Assembly: GCF_028640845.1 (NCBI RefSeq)
Contig: NC_080540.1
Coordinates: forward strand, 130,724,420 to 130,788,419
Direction of reading: 5' to 3'
Source: Ahaetulla prasina
Lineage: Eukaryota > Chordata > Lepidosauria > Squamata > Colubridae
DNA: 64,000 nucleotides
Shown here: positions 53,801-62,574 of the stretch, piece by piece
How the letters are laid out: each line of letters opens with the position of its first letter
How positions within the stretch are numbered: the first letter of the stretch is position 1
Made by a program: the position numbers and the translations under genes
Notes under the pieces: generated by a model
Database searches by the model: none
Seen by the model: only the letters and a program-made list of their open reading frames with translations
Told to the model about the DNA's origin: nothing

Positions 53801-56800
53801 CTCGGGCAGGCAGTTACCATTACTCACTTAGTCTCCCTACAGGCCTAATCTTAGTTGTTTTTTTATGTATGAATGCCTTTCCAAAATGATTGATCTTCAA
53901 AATTCCAGCAGAGAGATTTTGCCAATTTCTCGCCTCAAACCAAACATGCTTGACTTTGTTTTCTCTGTATCCAAAGTCAAAATATTTCTTACAAAGCTGT
54001 ATAATCTGGCATATCAAGCTTAGTTTTTTAAATCAAGGTTAAAAGGGCAACCTTACTTGGTTATGAATATGTAGGATCAAATTCATATCTCATCTCAATA
54101 TTAATTTCATAGACATAGTTACAACTCAAGAATGTGATTTTAAGTGCTATAGGAAGGGCAGTTCTATATCATTGACCACTAGGCATTACATTAAGACTTA
54201 TGGTAGAATGGAGAACATTTGGAGAACATTTATTCGGTCAATATATGGTCAGGGAAGAGCTAGGAAGATGGACTGCCAACCTGCTCAACTTGAAAAGAAT
54301 GGTATTGTATGGTGTGCTAGATTCCAGAAGAGATGATCACTTGAAGAATCTTCCTTCCTTAAAGATGACATTATCAGTGGTCAGATGTTATTTTGCCCTC
54401 ATACCATGGTTTGGGAAGGTTTATCCAAATGAAACTTAATAAAGATCTTAACTTTTGAAAAAATTCTTTGCTATGAATAATTATATATATTGTTCACTGT
54501 ATTCCATTATAGAAAGGTAAAATTGTTTTTAAATTGAAAGGCAAAAAATATGATGAGAATGTAAACAATTGTATTTTTTAATGTGAATAACATAATGGTA
54601 AATGTGGCTTACCATTATTATAGCTCAAAAATAGTACCTGTATGTTTTGAGCATCTGGAACTTGCAATTCACATCACCTTCATCCAATGGAAGATTAAAG
54701 TTCACCCACTTATTGTGGTGATTTCTGTTTTACTAATCTATTAAGTATCCATAAATATCAAAGTTTGCTATTCATGTTTCCTAGTCTCTTTGATTTCCTT
54801 GAGCCTCCTAGCAAACTCAGGGGGCTGGAAAAAGGCGTAATTTTTCTTCACAGGTTTATGAAGCTTCTTTAGACAGGATCTTCAAAGCATAGTATGAGGG
54901 AGACTTGATTATAATAAGTTAGGTAACGAACTAAATATCTGGTTTGGTGTCTGATTAGGCTGCTTAACAAAAAAGTGGAATTATCTTAACTCATTACAGA
55001 ATTCTTTAATGTGTAATATTAATATTTCATTTTATAGTCTGCTTAGATTCCTTGAATGATGGAATTATGTGCCCTCAAGTTGATGTCAATTCTTAAAGCA
55101 GGTTTTCTCCGTGGTAAACTGTCGTTCCGAAGTCTTCCAACAGTGCACTCATTACCATTGTAACTGAGTCCATCCAGTTTGGTGCTGGTTGTCAGCTTTT
55201 TCTTCTGCTTTCCCCAACCCAATGTCAGAATCTTTCCAAAGAACTAGGTTTTCACATGTTGTATCCAAAATAGGACAATTTATGCCTTGTGTGAGATCTC
55301 TGGGTTGAAATGTTCAGTGATCCATTTGTTTGTTTTTTGGCCATTCACAGGAATCTTTTCCAACACCAAAATTCTTCAGAGGCTAACTTTAGCTTCCATA
55401 GAGTGTTGCAGGGATTAATGTTGCTTCCATTATTCTGATCTTTATTAGATATAGACACATCATGGTATCTGAATATCTTTTCCGTCCATTTTTAAAGTAT
55501 ATTTATCTATTGATGAGTTTAACAATGCTAAAAGATAATACAACTGAAATCAGAAATAGAAAAGAAATACAAAATGCAAAAAGGAAAGGAAAAGAAAAAA
55601 TATTTAAGTGACTCTCAATGTTGCTTGCAACAAGTGCAGGCAAATTTATTATTTCACCATCTCTATAAGATCACATACATTTTATTTATTTTTATAATTA
55701 TATAAATAACTCAAGGAGTTGAACATACTAATATGCCTTCCTCCTCCTATTTTCCCCACAATAAGAACCCCATGAGGCAGGTTGGGCTGAGAGTGACTGT
55801 CCCCAAAATTACCCATTCAGTTTTCATGCCTAAAGCAGCGGGTCTAGAACTCATCACCTCCTAGTTTCTAGCCTGGTGCCTTGACTACTAGACCAAACTG
55901 GCTCTATCCAAAAGTGTTTAGAAAGTGAGGTCAGTGTCCATCAATGCTCTACCACAATTGAAAGCTTGATAGTTTCTCTCATCTGCAAGTATTCAGACAT
56001 GCTGCTATCCTGTGGTCTCCTTGTGAGGAGCAAGCATCTGGAAAAGTGAAAGAGGTTCCATTGAATCAGATCTATTGGGAGTTCTCTTCCAGAAATGTCT
56101 TACCTCACTTGGAAGTCCTGCATCTGAATACCTTTTTCAAGGCGTTCATGGCTATTCTACCAGGTGCTAAACTTATATGTATTTCTTCTCCTCTTGTCCT
56201 TTTACTGTAGTTAGTTGATCCCAAAAGGCAGAAGCTATCAACCACCTCAGTGTCTTCTTCATCAATTTTAAGACTGACAGTTATGCCATCATTAGCTTGG
56301 TATTCCTTATATTTAAATTTAGTCCAATTTTTTTCCCACTGTGCTCCTTCACATTTACTAGCAGAATGAAAAAAACTCTTCAAAAAGCTACCCATATTGT
56401 CCCATTTTACTAGCTGTAGAGCAAAGCAGCATCTATACTCAGTTTATTTGAAGAGAAATAAGACATGATTTAGGCTTTCCCATGATTTTAAGAATCATTA
56501 ATAATTTAATCATAATTTTAGTCATTGTCTATCCACTGCAGGATGAAGGCCTCTTCTGCATGTTTTCAACCAATACTGTCCTGAGCTTTCTTTGGCCAAT
56601 TGGGCCTGCAATACTTACTAATGTCATTAATCCATCTTGTTTTAGATCTCTTTTGTGGATGCTTTTTATCAAGTGGGATCCATTCTATGACTGCCTTGGT
56701 CCACCTGCCATCAGTTCTTCTTGTTATGTGACCAGCCCATTTCCATTTCAATTCTTTTACTTTTTTGATATTGTATACTTTCTTCTATATCCCCCACACT

Positions 56801-58069
56801 ATTTTATATGAACAAGCAAAAATGATTTAGATCTCTCTTCACTTATGAGCAACTGCAACTGAAATTGCATTGGTGCCACAATTTAATAGAGATTTTAATA
56901 AGAGGTGAGCCATTCATTCCACCTTAACAAGTAAATATTTGTCCAAAATTACCTGAGGTCAAGTACAGCTTCAAAAGTTTGTTATGACAAAGTATACAGC
57001 TGTAATCTGTTATTTTTTTAGCATCAGCTTGAAAGACCAGATGTAGTCATTCGTTGCCACAATTTTCTCTCTCCTTCAGTCCTTAATATATTTACCAGTG
57101 TTAGATCTGCTGGTTGCATTCAGTTTTATAACACAGTACTAATCTCTGCTACATAAAATGTTCTGTTTGATGGATGTATTTTACATTTCCTTGAATCAAG
57201 TAAATGCTGGAAACAAGTTTTTTGTAATAATACCACACACTCACATATGCTTTCTTGGTTAATATTAGGTAGCTGTGAATTTTTTTTTAAAAATCTGTTT
57301 CAGAGTGGCTCTTTAACAAAAAGTGCTGTGACAAGGTGAACCTATTCACAGAGGATCACAATAAGTTAGACGTTCAGCATTGCTTTCTTTCAGACAGTGT
57401 CTGCATAAATTAGTCTTGCAATAGATAGCAGTAGCAGCAAGCTTGTCTAAGTGGTTTACAGAGTCAGTGTACTGCCCCCAACAATCTGGGTCCTCATTTG
57501 GAAGGATAAAAGGCTGAGTCAACCTTGAGCTGGTCAGGATCAAATTCCTGGCAGTGGGCAGTTAGCCTGCAATACTGCATTCCAACCACTGCGCCACCAT
57601 GGTTCCTATTGCAGTTCTATTCTAACCACTGAGCCACCACAGCTCCTATTGCAGTTAAGCTTATGTTTATCTGGAAGATAAGAGATTTCAATTAATGTTC
57701 CTATTCCTATAAGAATTATTATTTGGGTTCTGAAAAAGACAGGCATACATATAGCCTATGTAGGTTCAGCACAGTAACCTGTGATTCCTACTTACTTTAG
57801 GAGTTCTGAGGGCTTCCTTATTTCTTGCCAAAAGTGAAACATACTCAGATTAGAGAGTGAATGTTTCTATTTCTATACAGCCATTGTCTTGTTTTTTCTC
57901 AGAAAACACAGAAGAAACTGCTTCAGGCTCAAGTGAAGAAAAGCCCCTGCCAGCTGCGCCTCTTCCTAGCCCAGAAGCTCCAGTACCTGGGAGGAATCCT
58001 AGCCCAGTAGCTCCAGCACCATCCAGGAGAAATCCACCAGGGGGGAAGTCTAGTCTAGTGCTCGGTTAA
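40914..58069 (+). CDS. JPT1: Jupiter microtubule-associated homolog 1 (HN1)
   Basis: Small, mostly disordered protein of the JUPITER/HN1 family, linked in the literature to microtubule and GSK3-beta/beta-catenin regulation. Exons: 40914-40969, 49450-49595, 50739-50833, 53236-53257, 57903-58069; total 486 nt, 161 residues plus TAA. Start [18 protein letters not shown], conserved block [16 protein letters not shown], then [20 protein letters not shown], and the C-terminal [14 protein letters not shown]; all are family hallmarks. The human protein is 154 aa (recalled). The extra length lies partly in a duplicated proline-rich piece in exon 5. Exon 4 is a 22-nt microexon encoding GVESEAP plus one base. 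Intron phases are compatible throughout. The first donor (AG|GTTCGT) is weak. Intron 1 (8.5 kb) contains a 3-kb L2 LINE in sense orientation. Confidence 0.96.
41402..41436. repeat. (GCAG)n microsatellite
   Basis: GCTAGCTAGGCAGGCAGGCA-type tetranucleotide run at the 3' edge of the JPT1 CpG island, in intron 1. Confidence 0.85.
42695..43155 (-). mobile_element. CR1 LINE fragment
   Basis: Minus strand encodes the C-terminal CR1 signature [20 protein letters not shown] and the following [17 protein letters not shown], with the tail GGACTTCCAAAGTCTCT-type sequence (plus strand GGAAGAGACTTTGGAGGTC). The upstream part to about 43155 is the RT thumb region. Antisense to JPT1, intron 1. Confidence 0.8.
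43795..43885 (+). mobile_element. Short LINE/SINE tail-like sequence
   Basis: TATAGCCTTTATTGTCATTG and CATCATGTATACAACAAAAT resemble a recurrent vertebrate retroposon 3' end. Family not assigned. Confidence 0.35.
43925..44059. mobile_element. hAT-type MITE (CAGGGGTGTCAAACTC family)
   Basis: Ends CAGGGTTGTCAAACTC and AGTTAGACACCCCTG. Flanks CTCTAGAG / TTCTAGAG (43917-43924, 44060-44067) match at 7 of 8. Shares GGCTGGATGCGTCA and CACTGGCCATGCCCA interior motifs with 23707-23835. Confidence 0.85.
44308..44681. mobile_element. TA-flanked TIR element, CAGGTAGTCCTC family
   Basis: Right end AAGTCAAGGACTACCTG followed by TATA. Left end worn (CATATGGTCTTTGACCTACGA). Interior CACATGATCGTTGCAGCACC, TTGCAACCTTCTGACAAGCA and GTGATTCACTTAAATGTGGC. 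Directly upstream of the L2 insertion. Confidence 0.75.
44745..47849 (+). mobile_element. L2 LINE with long open reverse-transcriptase frame
   Basis: Sense orientation in JPT1 intron 1. The endonuclease part (44750-45450) shows [47 protein letters not shown] and [12 protein letters not shown]. Two frame changes follow in the linker (near 45440-45460 and 45550-45575). Then one open frame of 671 codons (45569-47584) carries [72 protein letters not shown] at codons 389-392 and [13 protein letters not shown]. The 3' UTR contains CCGCCCTGAGTCCTTCGGGA and (ATT)n. The 5' end is truncated. Not an intact element because the endonuclease and reverse transcriptase are out of frame. Confidence 0.92.
47762..47849. 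repeat. (ATT)n microsatellite, L2 tail
   Basis: About 29 perfect ATT units immediately following the L2 3' UTR. A length-variable tail grown from the LINE. Confidence 0.95.
49618..50015 (+). mobile_element. LINE 3' end, same family as the nested copy at 24.3 kb
   Basis: GGACAACTAGACAC-type protein end followed by CCCTGCTAAACAAATAATTC, CACTGTCAAACTATT, CACTTATGACTGCATGACTG, CACTGAGAGCATATTCATC and CCTTGTGTGTCCAATTACAC, ending GCCAATAAAGAATTC. It is the mirror of 24340-24660. Starts about 22 bases downstream of the JPT1 exon 2 donor. Confidence 0.8.
50090..50560 (-). mobile_element. Possible L1-like ORF1 relic
   Basis: Minus strand gives a charged, coiled-coil-like peptide ([37 protein letters not shown]) that resembles LINE-1 ORF1 N-terminal regions in composition. 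Assignment is weak. Confidence 0.35.
51519..51773. mobile_element. hAT-type MITE (CAGGGGTGTCAAACTC family)
   Basis: Ends CAGGGGTGTCAAACTGG / CCTTGAGTTTGACATCTCTG. Flanks CTCTATAG and CTCTATCA (51511-51518, 51774-51781) match at 6 of 8. JPT1 intron 3. Confidence 0.82.
52659..52877. mobile_element. TA-flanked TIR element, CAGGTAGTCCTC family, short variant
   Basis: CAAGTAGTCCCCATTTAGTG ... AATTGAGGATGACCTG, with TA on both sides. JPT1 intron 3. Confidence 0.7.
55060..56400 (-). mobile_element. RTE/R4-like LINE relic split by a SINE
   Basis: Minus strand: [19 protein letters not shown] and [20 protein letters not shown] at 56395-56105. After a SINE insertion, [27 protein letters not shown] and [11 protein letters not shown] follow at 55560-55060. 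The order matches the C-terminal half of RTE/R4-type proteins. Many stops and frame changes. JPT1 intron 4. Confidence 0.6.
55678..55906 (-). mobile_element. tRNA-derived squamate SINE
   Basis: Minus strand head GAGCCAGTTTGGTCTAGTAG, B-box-like GAGTTCTAGACCC, body CAGCCCAACCTGCCTCATGG and A/T-rich tail (AAATAAATAAAATG). Inserted in the LINE relic around it. Confidence 0.8.
56560..56760 (-). mobile_element. LINE C-terminal fragment
   Basis: Minus strand [20 protein letters not shown] followed by [20 protein letters not shown], the basic tail seen after the thumb of several RTE/R4-like non-LTR elements. It lies 5' of, rather than after, the N-terminal part at 56105-56395, so it is a separate insertion or a rearranged piece. 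Confidence 0.6.
57420..57655 (-). mobile_element. tRNA-derived snake-type SINE with duplicated head
   Basis: Minus strand: GGTGGCGCAGTGGTTGGAAT (A box), GAATTTGATCCTGACC (B box region), CTCAAGGTTGACTCAGCC, CCAGATTGTTGGGGGCAGTA and GTAAACCACTTAGACAAGC. A second copy of the 5' head (GGTGGCTCAGTGGTTAGAAT) lies directly upstream of it, separated by AACTGCAATAGG repeats. Confidence 0.8.
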
Positions 58070-59250
58070 GCTCAATTTTCCTTCACTCCTTAATACTTGG
58101 AACTCGTGTCTGTCATCTTTGTTTTTCTTCCATGCTTGTGAACTGCACAACTTGAGCTTGACTGTACTTCTAAAACTACCATTAAAGGAGCACTTTATGT
58201 ACTTCATATTTTTTTTGTTTTGTTTTTTTCAGCCAATCTTTCCTCAAACTTCTTGTCTTGTCTCTCTTGAGTCTAACAGAAGTGACATGTGTATTTTTTT
58301 TTTCGTAATGGTAGACAGTGGTATTTGCTATACAGCCCATGGCTGACAAAATATTTCTGAGGTGTATAGTAGTGTCTGAAACTAAGCTGGATTAATTCTG
58401 AGTGTGCTAAGTGGCATTTTTGTCCTAAAATTTGTAGAACAGTCTTAGTTGACTTAGAAAGGTTGGAAACTGGGATTGTACAGGTAGTGGATGAGTGACA
58501 AATGTACTCTTTCTGTACACAACTTTGCAACATATTTTTCCAAGGTACCATTTAATAATTGGTAAACGATTTGAAGCCCTATTGTGCACTGAAGAACTAT
58601 CAAGTTGTGATGCTAAAAATTAACCATTCTCCCTTCAACAAGTGGGATCTTGGTTTAGTTATAACAGGATGAGATCAGTGCTGAAGATAAACCTAAAGAT
58701 GCGAGATTTTGACTGTTCTCTGAATATCAGGTCCCATTGTAAATGATGATGAAATGCATCTTACAAAAGTAAGTATTAATTGGATAAAATTTTGAAGACA
58801 CATTCCCCGCCCAAATGACTCCAGTACTATGCATGATCATGCTAGTGCTTAAACAGAAGGTGGAGAAACTCAGCCTTCTAACTGTGCATTGTACCTTGAA
58901 AGCTGGATTGTTGCTAAAAAAAATAAAAAATATAGAAATTTTGAATCTGTGTCCGAGCCTTATTTTCAAATTTACTTGGTTTGCTGCTTGGATAATTTCT
59001 GAAAGGAAAAACCAAAAGAGAAAATGCATGGACTTTTAAAATTGTTTTATAATACAGACATTGTTGTATCAATGGAAATAATGCTGGTGTGCAGCTAGAG
59101 CCTTTCTCACTTATTGGCATGGTCAAAATAATGTGTTTCTACATTTTGTACCAAATATATCTCTGCATACAGGTGTGGAGGACACATTTTTCTGGAAAAT
59201 AGAGGGATTTTATGGCAATGTTTCTCATATCCTTTTAAACATTAAATAAA
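58070..59250 (+). terminator. JPT1: JPT1 3' UTR, candidate polyadenylation signals
   Basis: Sequence after the JPT1 stop (58067-58069) with no repeat recognised until about 59430. AATAAA hexamers occur at 58922-58927 (inside an A-run) and 59245-59250. The second, about 1.2 kb past the stop, is the better candidate 3' end. A third occurs near 59313. Choice not resolvable without transcript data. Confidence 0.5.
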
Positions 59251-59429
59251 CCTAACCTACATGTTCTACTATTACCATGTGAAAAATCCAGAGTTTGTAA
59301 GGGTATCGAAGAAAATAAAGTAGGAAAAAGGATGAAAGTTCCACAATTCAGAAAGTTCTTTTCCTATATCCTAGCCACACAATTCAAGTAATGGGATGTA
59401 GAAAAATTTATGGAGTGGTCATCTTATAT

Positions 59430-59495
59430 AAAAAGGTAAAGGTTCCCCTTGCACGTATGTGCTAGTCGTTCCCGACTCTAGGGAATTATATAGGA
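59430..59495 (+). mobile_element. Truncated squamate interspersed repeat
   Basis: AAAGGTAAAGGTTCCCCTTG and GTGCTAGTCGTTCCCGACTC match the 5' start of a very common squamate interspersed repeat. Only about 65 bp are kept. Confidence 0.6.
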
Positions 59496-59766
59496 TATTC
59501 TTTATAATAAATCATATTATATAGGAGAAAGTTACTGTGTTAAGTATCCCAGTGCCAAGCTTTTTTGAAGAAAAATATTTCCGATACTTTGTGGTTTGCT
59601 TTGGGTCCATCAATTCAGTAATCCCATCTAATTCTCAAGAAACCAGACTTCCCTGTCATAGAATCTGCTGTCTGGAATAGCTTTCCTCCAGAGATTAGTA
59701 CAGCCCCATCTTGCTTGCCTTTAAAATCCTTTTTTTCATCTCCCAAACTTTGGGATAGACTAGAGC

Positions 59767-60321
59767 CGTGATGGTGAACCTATGGCACGCATGCCACAGG
59801 TGGCACATACAGCCATCTCTGCAGGCACGCAAGCCGATGCCCAGGTCACCTCCATTGCGCGGCACCCCTCCCCCACTCGGGCCCCATTTTTGGTTCCAGG
59901 AGGCTTCAGGGAAGCCTGCTAGCACCAAAATGGAGTGTGGGGGATGCGGCACGCCCCCTCTCCCCTCATTTTGGTGCTAGCAGGCCTCCCTGAAGCCTGG
60001 GACCAAAAACGGGGCGTGGGGCAACACCTTTATTTTACTTTTAAAAGCATTTTTTTACAACCAATTCGGCTGAATAAGTTGTAAAAAAATGCTTTTAAAA
60101 GTAAAAAAAAGAGGCTCTGTCAATCAGGCAGCTCAGCTGGGATCGTCAGAGCCTTTTTTAAAACTTTTAAGAGCACTTTTTAAAAGAAGCGGGAAGCGGG
60201 CGACCGGGCATTGGTTGGACATGGGCGGGGGCAGGATTTTTGCTACTGGTTCTCTGAACCACCCGCCACCATCGCTACCAGATCGGCCAATCCGGTCCGA
60301 ACCGGGAGCATTTCACCCCTG
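59767..60321. mobile_element. Composite palindromic hAT-like element
   Basis: Left end CCGTGATGGTGAACCTATGG, right end GCATTTCACCCCTG (same terminus as the MITE at 24916). It contains two foldbacks: 59881-59940 against 59957-60018 (CCAAAATGG/CCATTTTGG-type arms), and a perfect 29-bp inverted repeat at 60033-60061 / 60078-60106. Flanks are only weakly duplicated (CTAGAG / CTAAAG). Confidence 0.65.
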
Positions 60322-60438
60322 CTCTAAAGTGCTAGGGATTAACTAAAAATGTACGTTCTAGTGTTGAATAAAATATTATAAGATAATGTTTTGTGTTATC
60401 TAAAAAGGCTAAATGAATACGCTGTGGACACAAAAGTA

Positions 60439-60824
60439 CAGGTAGTCCTCGACTTATGACAACAATTGAGGCCAAAATTTCTATTGTTAAGTAAGACATT
60501 TGTTAAATGAGTTTTGCCCTATTTTACAACCTTTCTTTCCACAGTTGCTAAGTGAATCACTGCATTGATAAGTTACTAACCCCTCTTGTTAAGTGAATCT
60601 GGCTTCCCCATTCACTTTGCTTGTTAAAAGGTTGCAAAAGATGGTCACATGATGTTGAACAAAGGTCATAAGTATGAACTAGTTGCCAAGCATCTGAATT
60701 TTGATCACATGACCATGGGGATGCTACAAAGGTTGTTTGAAAAATGGTCATAAGTCACTTTTTTCAGCGCTGTTGTAAATTTGAAAGGTCACTAAATGAA
60801 TTGTTGTAGGTCAAGGACTACCTG
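60439..60824. mobile_element. TA-flanked TIR element, CAGGTAGTCCTC family
   Basis: Best-preserved copy: CAGGTAGTCCTCGACTTATG ... GTCAAGGACTACCTG, with TA at both ends (60437-60438, 60825-60826). About 386 bp. Aligns along most of its length with 654-1040. Confidence 0.85.
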
Positions 60825-60869
60825 TATTGTACAACTGAATACCTGAAGGCTAAAAACAAGCAATAGAAC

Positions 60870-61200
60870 CTGTGTTGAGATTGAGTAGGTGGTAGTCAAT
60901 AGTTGCCTGCCTCAGTCTTCTCTTTGTTAAGTTAAACATGCCTAATTCCTTAGCTGTTCTTTACATGACATAGCCTCCAGATCCCTTGTTTTTATTGCTC
61001 TTCCCTGCACTCTTTCTAGGGTCCTAACATCACTTTTATACTGTGATCAGATATAGATGTACTACAGTATTCCAAATGTGGCTCAGCAGTGCAGTATAAA
61101 ACAGTACTATCACTTCCTTTGGTCTTCATACTGTCCACCAACACCTCTTAATGCAGGTGTTGCAAGTAATATAGTTCACTGCTACAGCATGCATCATAGA
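60870..61200 (-). mobile_element. CR1 LINE relic
   Basis: Plus strand TAAACATGCCTAATTCCTTA, CTCTTCCCTGCACTCTTTCT, CAGTATTCCAAATGTGGCTC and CAGTGCAGTATAAAACAG are the reverse of a widespread CR1 ORF2 segment. Strongly decayed. Confidence 0.65.
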
Positions 61201-61284
61201 ACGTGCAAACTCTGACTATCTGGATTATGCAGAGGCTGTACTTTGGATATGACAACATTGTATTATATAGACTTTTTTTCCCCA

Positions 61285-61400
61285 AGCATGGCAACTTTAA
61301 TTAGTATAGACTTCGACTCCCAGAATTCCTCAGCCAGCAAGGCAAATTCTGGAATTTGAAGTCCAAACATCTTCAAGTTACCAAGTTTGAAAAACACTTA
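61285..61400. mobile_element. Palindromic hAT-like element, eroded
   Basis: GCATGGCAACTTTAATTAGT ... TTCAAGTTACCAAGTTTGAA with a central GACTCCCAGAATTC / GAATTTGAAGTCC axis. Same foldback family as 29765, 61470 and 62778. Confidence 0.65.
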
Positions 61401-61469
61401 CAGACTAACAACGAAGTTGTACAGTATATTGATTAGGGTAAAATAATGCACTATTCTGTACCGTATAGC

Positions 61470-61590
61470 AGTGTTATTCAATCTTGACAATTTGAAGATG
61501 CCTGGATCAACTCCCTAGTTAGTTTTGCTGGCTGAGGAATTCTGGGAGTTGAAGTCCAGGCATTTTCAAATTGCCAAGGTTGAGAAACTG
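61470..61590. mobile_element. Palindromic hAT-like element
   Basis: CAGTGTTATTCAATCTTGAC ... CCAAGGTTGAGAAACTG, 121 bp. Flanks CCGTATAG / CTGTATAG match at 7 of 8 (61462-61469, 61591-61598). Confidence 0.8.
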
Positions 61591-62164
61591 CTGTATAGGG
61601 ATTCTTTCCTTGACTGATTCTTACACACATGGTTGACTAGATTGTGGCTCTGCGAATTTAACCTGTGACTTTTGCTTCAGTTTTTCTGTTAACTCAGATA
61701 ACTCTGGTTTCAGATGAACCCATCTAAAAATTATACGAAATCAGAAAAACACGGTTGACTTTAAAGATCAAACCCAGTCCCAGACCTTAACAAAATCAAA
61801 ACTGCAATATCACGAAATAAATGTTTAGCATCTGCTTTAAGTCTTAATTGTTTACCGGTTAATACCAGCAAGTTTTTTAGGTAAGAAAAAAAATTAGTCA
61901 AACGAGTTTTAGGATTTAAACTGGGAAATCTTTACCTTTTGATGCTGCTAGTTACACAAAGTATCCTTGCGTTCCCTTGAAACTAATCAAGGTCTTATAT
62001 ATATGATATATATAATGTCGTCTGGTGGGATAATGCGATCTTAAAAAGGATCAGTAAACGAGACTCCTGTCCTGAAGAACAATGCAAACAGAGCGAGGCC
62101 AATTCCCTTCTGTCATCGATGAAGGGGCTCGGATTTATTCCTGTCCCACGAGGTTCTCGGCCGT

Positions 62165-62220
62165 TTCTTGCCTAAGCAGAGGGTCGAACTAGAAGACCTT
62201 CCAACTCTGGTATTCTGCTG
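62165..62220 (+). mobile_element. CR1 3'-end tail
   Basis: GCAGAGGGTCGAACTAGAAG then ACCTTCCAACTCTGGTATTC is the conserved CR1 3' terminus, including the degenerate ATTCTG octamer-type tail. About 170-225 bases upstream of the NT5C start codon. Confidence 0.75.
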
Positions 62221-62239
62221 CTTCCAGCTTTTTCCGCCT

Positions 62240-62388
62240 TGATTTGCGACCCTGCACTTGTAAAGCTCCTTCGCCTTTCCGTACCGCGACTCCATTCGGC
62301 CGGAAAAACCTCGTTTCTTCCTCTCCTCTTCCTGGCCTGACTTGAGGACTTAGGGGCGGCGCCGCAGCCTCTTTGCCGCTTGAAAGAC
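62240..62388 (+). promoter_or_regulatory. NT5C: NT5C 5' region, small CpG island
   Basis: CpG density rises at about 62250 and continues through the NT5C first exon to about 62600. No TATA box seen. The upstream edge directly abuts a CR1 3'-end relic at 62165-62220. Confidence 0.55.
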
Positions 62389-62574
62389 ATGGCCGGCGGC
62401 GGAGTTCCCTTGCTCCGTGTCCTGGTGGACATGGATGGGGTCTTGAGCGACTTCGAGGGCGGGGTGCTCCGCGACTTTGTGGCTTCCTACCCCGGGGAGC
62501 CTCACGTGCAACTGGCGCAACGAAAGGGCTTTTCAGTGCTGGATCAGTATCGGCGCCTGCGGGAAGATCTAGGG
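62389..62574 (+). CDS. NT5C: 5',3'-nucleotidase, cytosolic (exon 1, 3'-partial)
   Basis: Cytosolic deoxyribonucleotidase of the HAD superfamily that dephosphorylates deoxynucleoside monophosphates and helps balance dNTP pools. The exon encodes 62 codons starting MAGGGVPLLRVLVDMDGVLS. The DMDGV motif (from residue 14) supplies the catalytic nucleophile and acid/base aspartates of HAD motif I, followed by DFEGG and the PHVQLAQRKGF / QYRRLR region. The exon ends at an intact GTGAGC donor in phase 0. The in-frame ATG at 62389 was chosen because it follows a GC-rich leader and gives the family N-terminus. The paralogue NT5M shares the motif but normally has a mitochondrial leader, absent here, and NT5C is the expected neighbour of JPT1. 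Remaining exons lie beyond base 64000. Confidence 0.93.

Larger units (their letters stand above)
59251..62239. other. JPT1-NT5C intergenic: foldback-element cluster
   Basis: No gene seen. The interval contains a short repeat start at 59430, a composite palindromic element at 59767-60321, a TA-flanked element at 60439-60824, a CR1 relic at 60870-61200, two palindromic hAT-like elements (61285-61400, 61470-61590) and a CR1 tail at 62165-62220. The stretch 61600-62160 shows nothing recognisable. Confidence 0.6.

Noticed and set aside
62389..62574. NT5M instead of NT5C
   Set aside because: No mitochondrial leader before the DMDGV motif, and the position next to JPT1 fits NT5C. The remaining exons would settle it.
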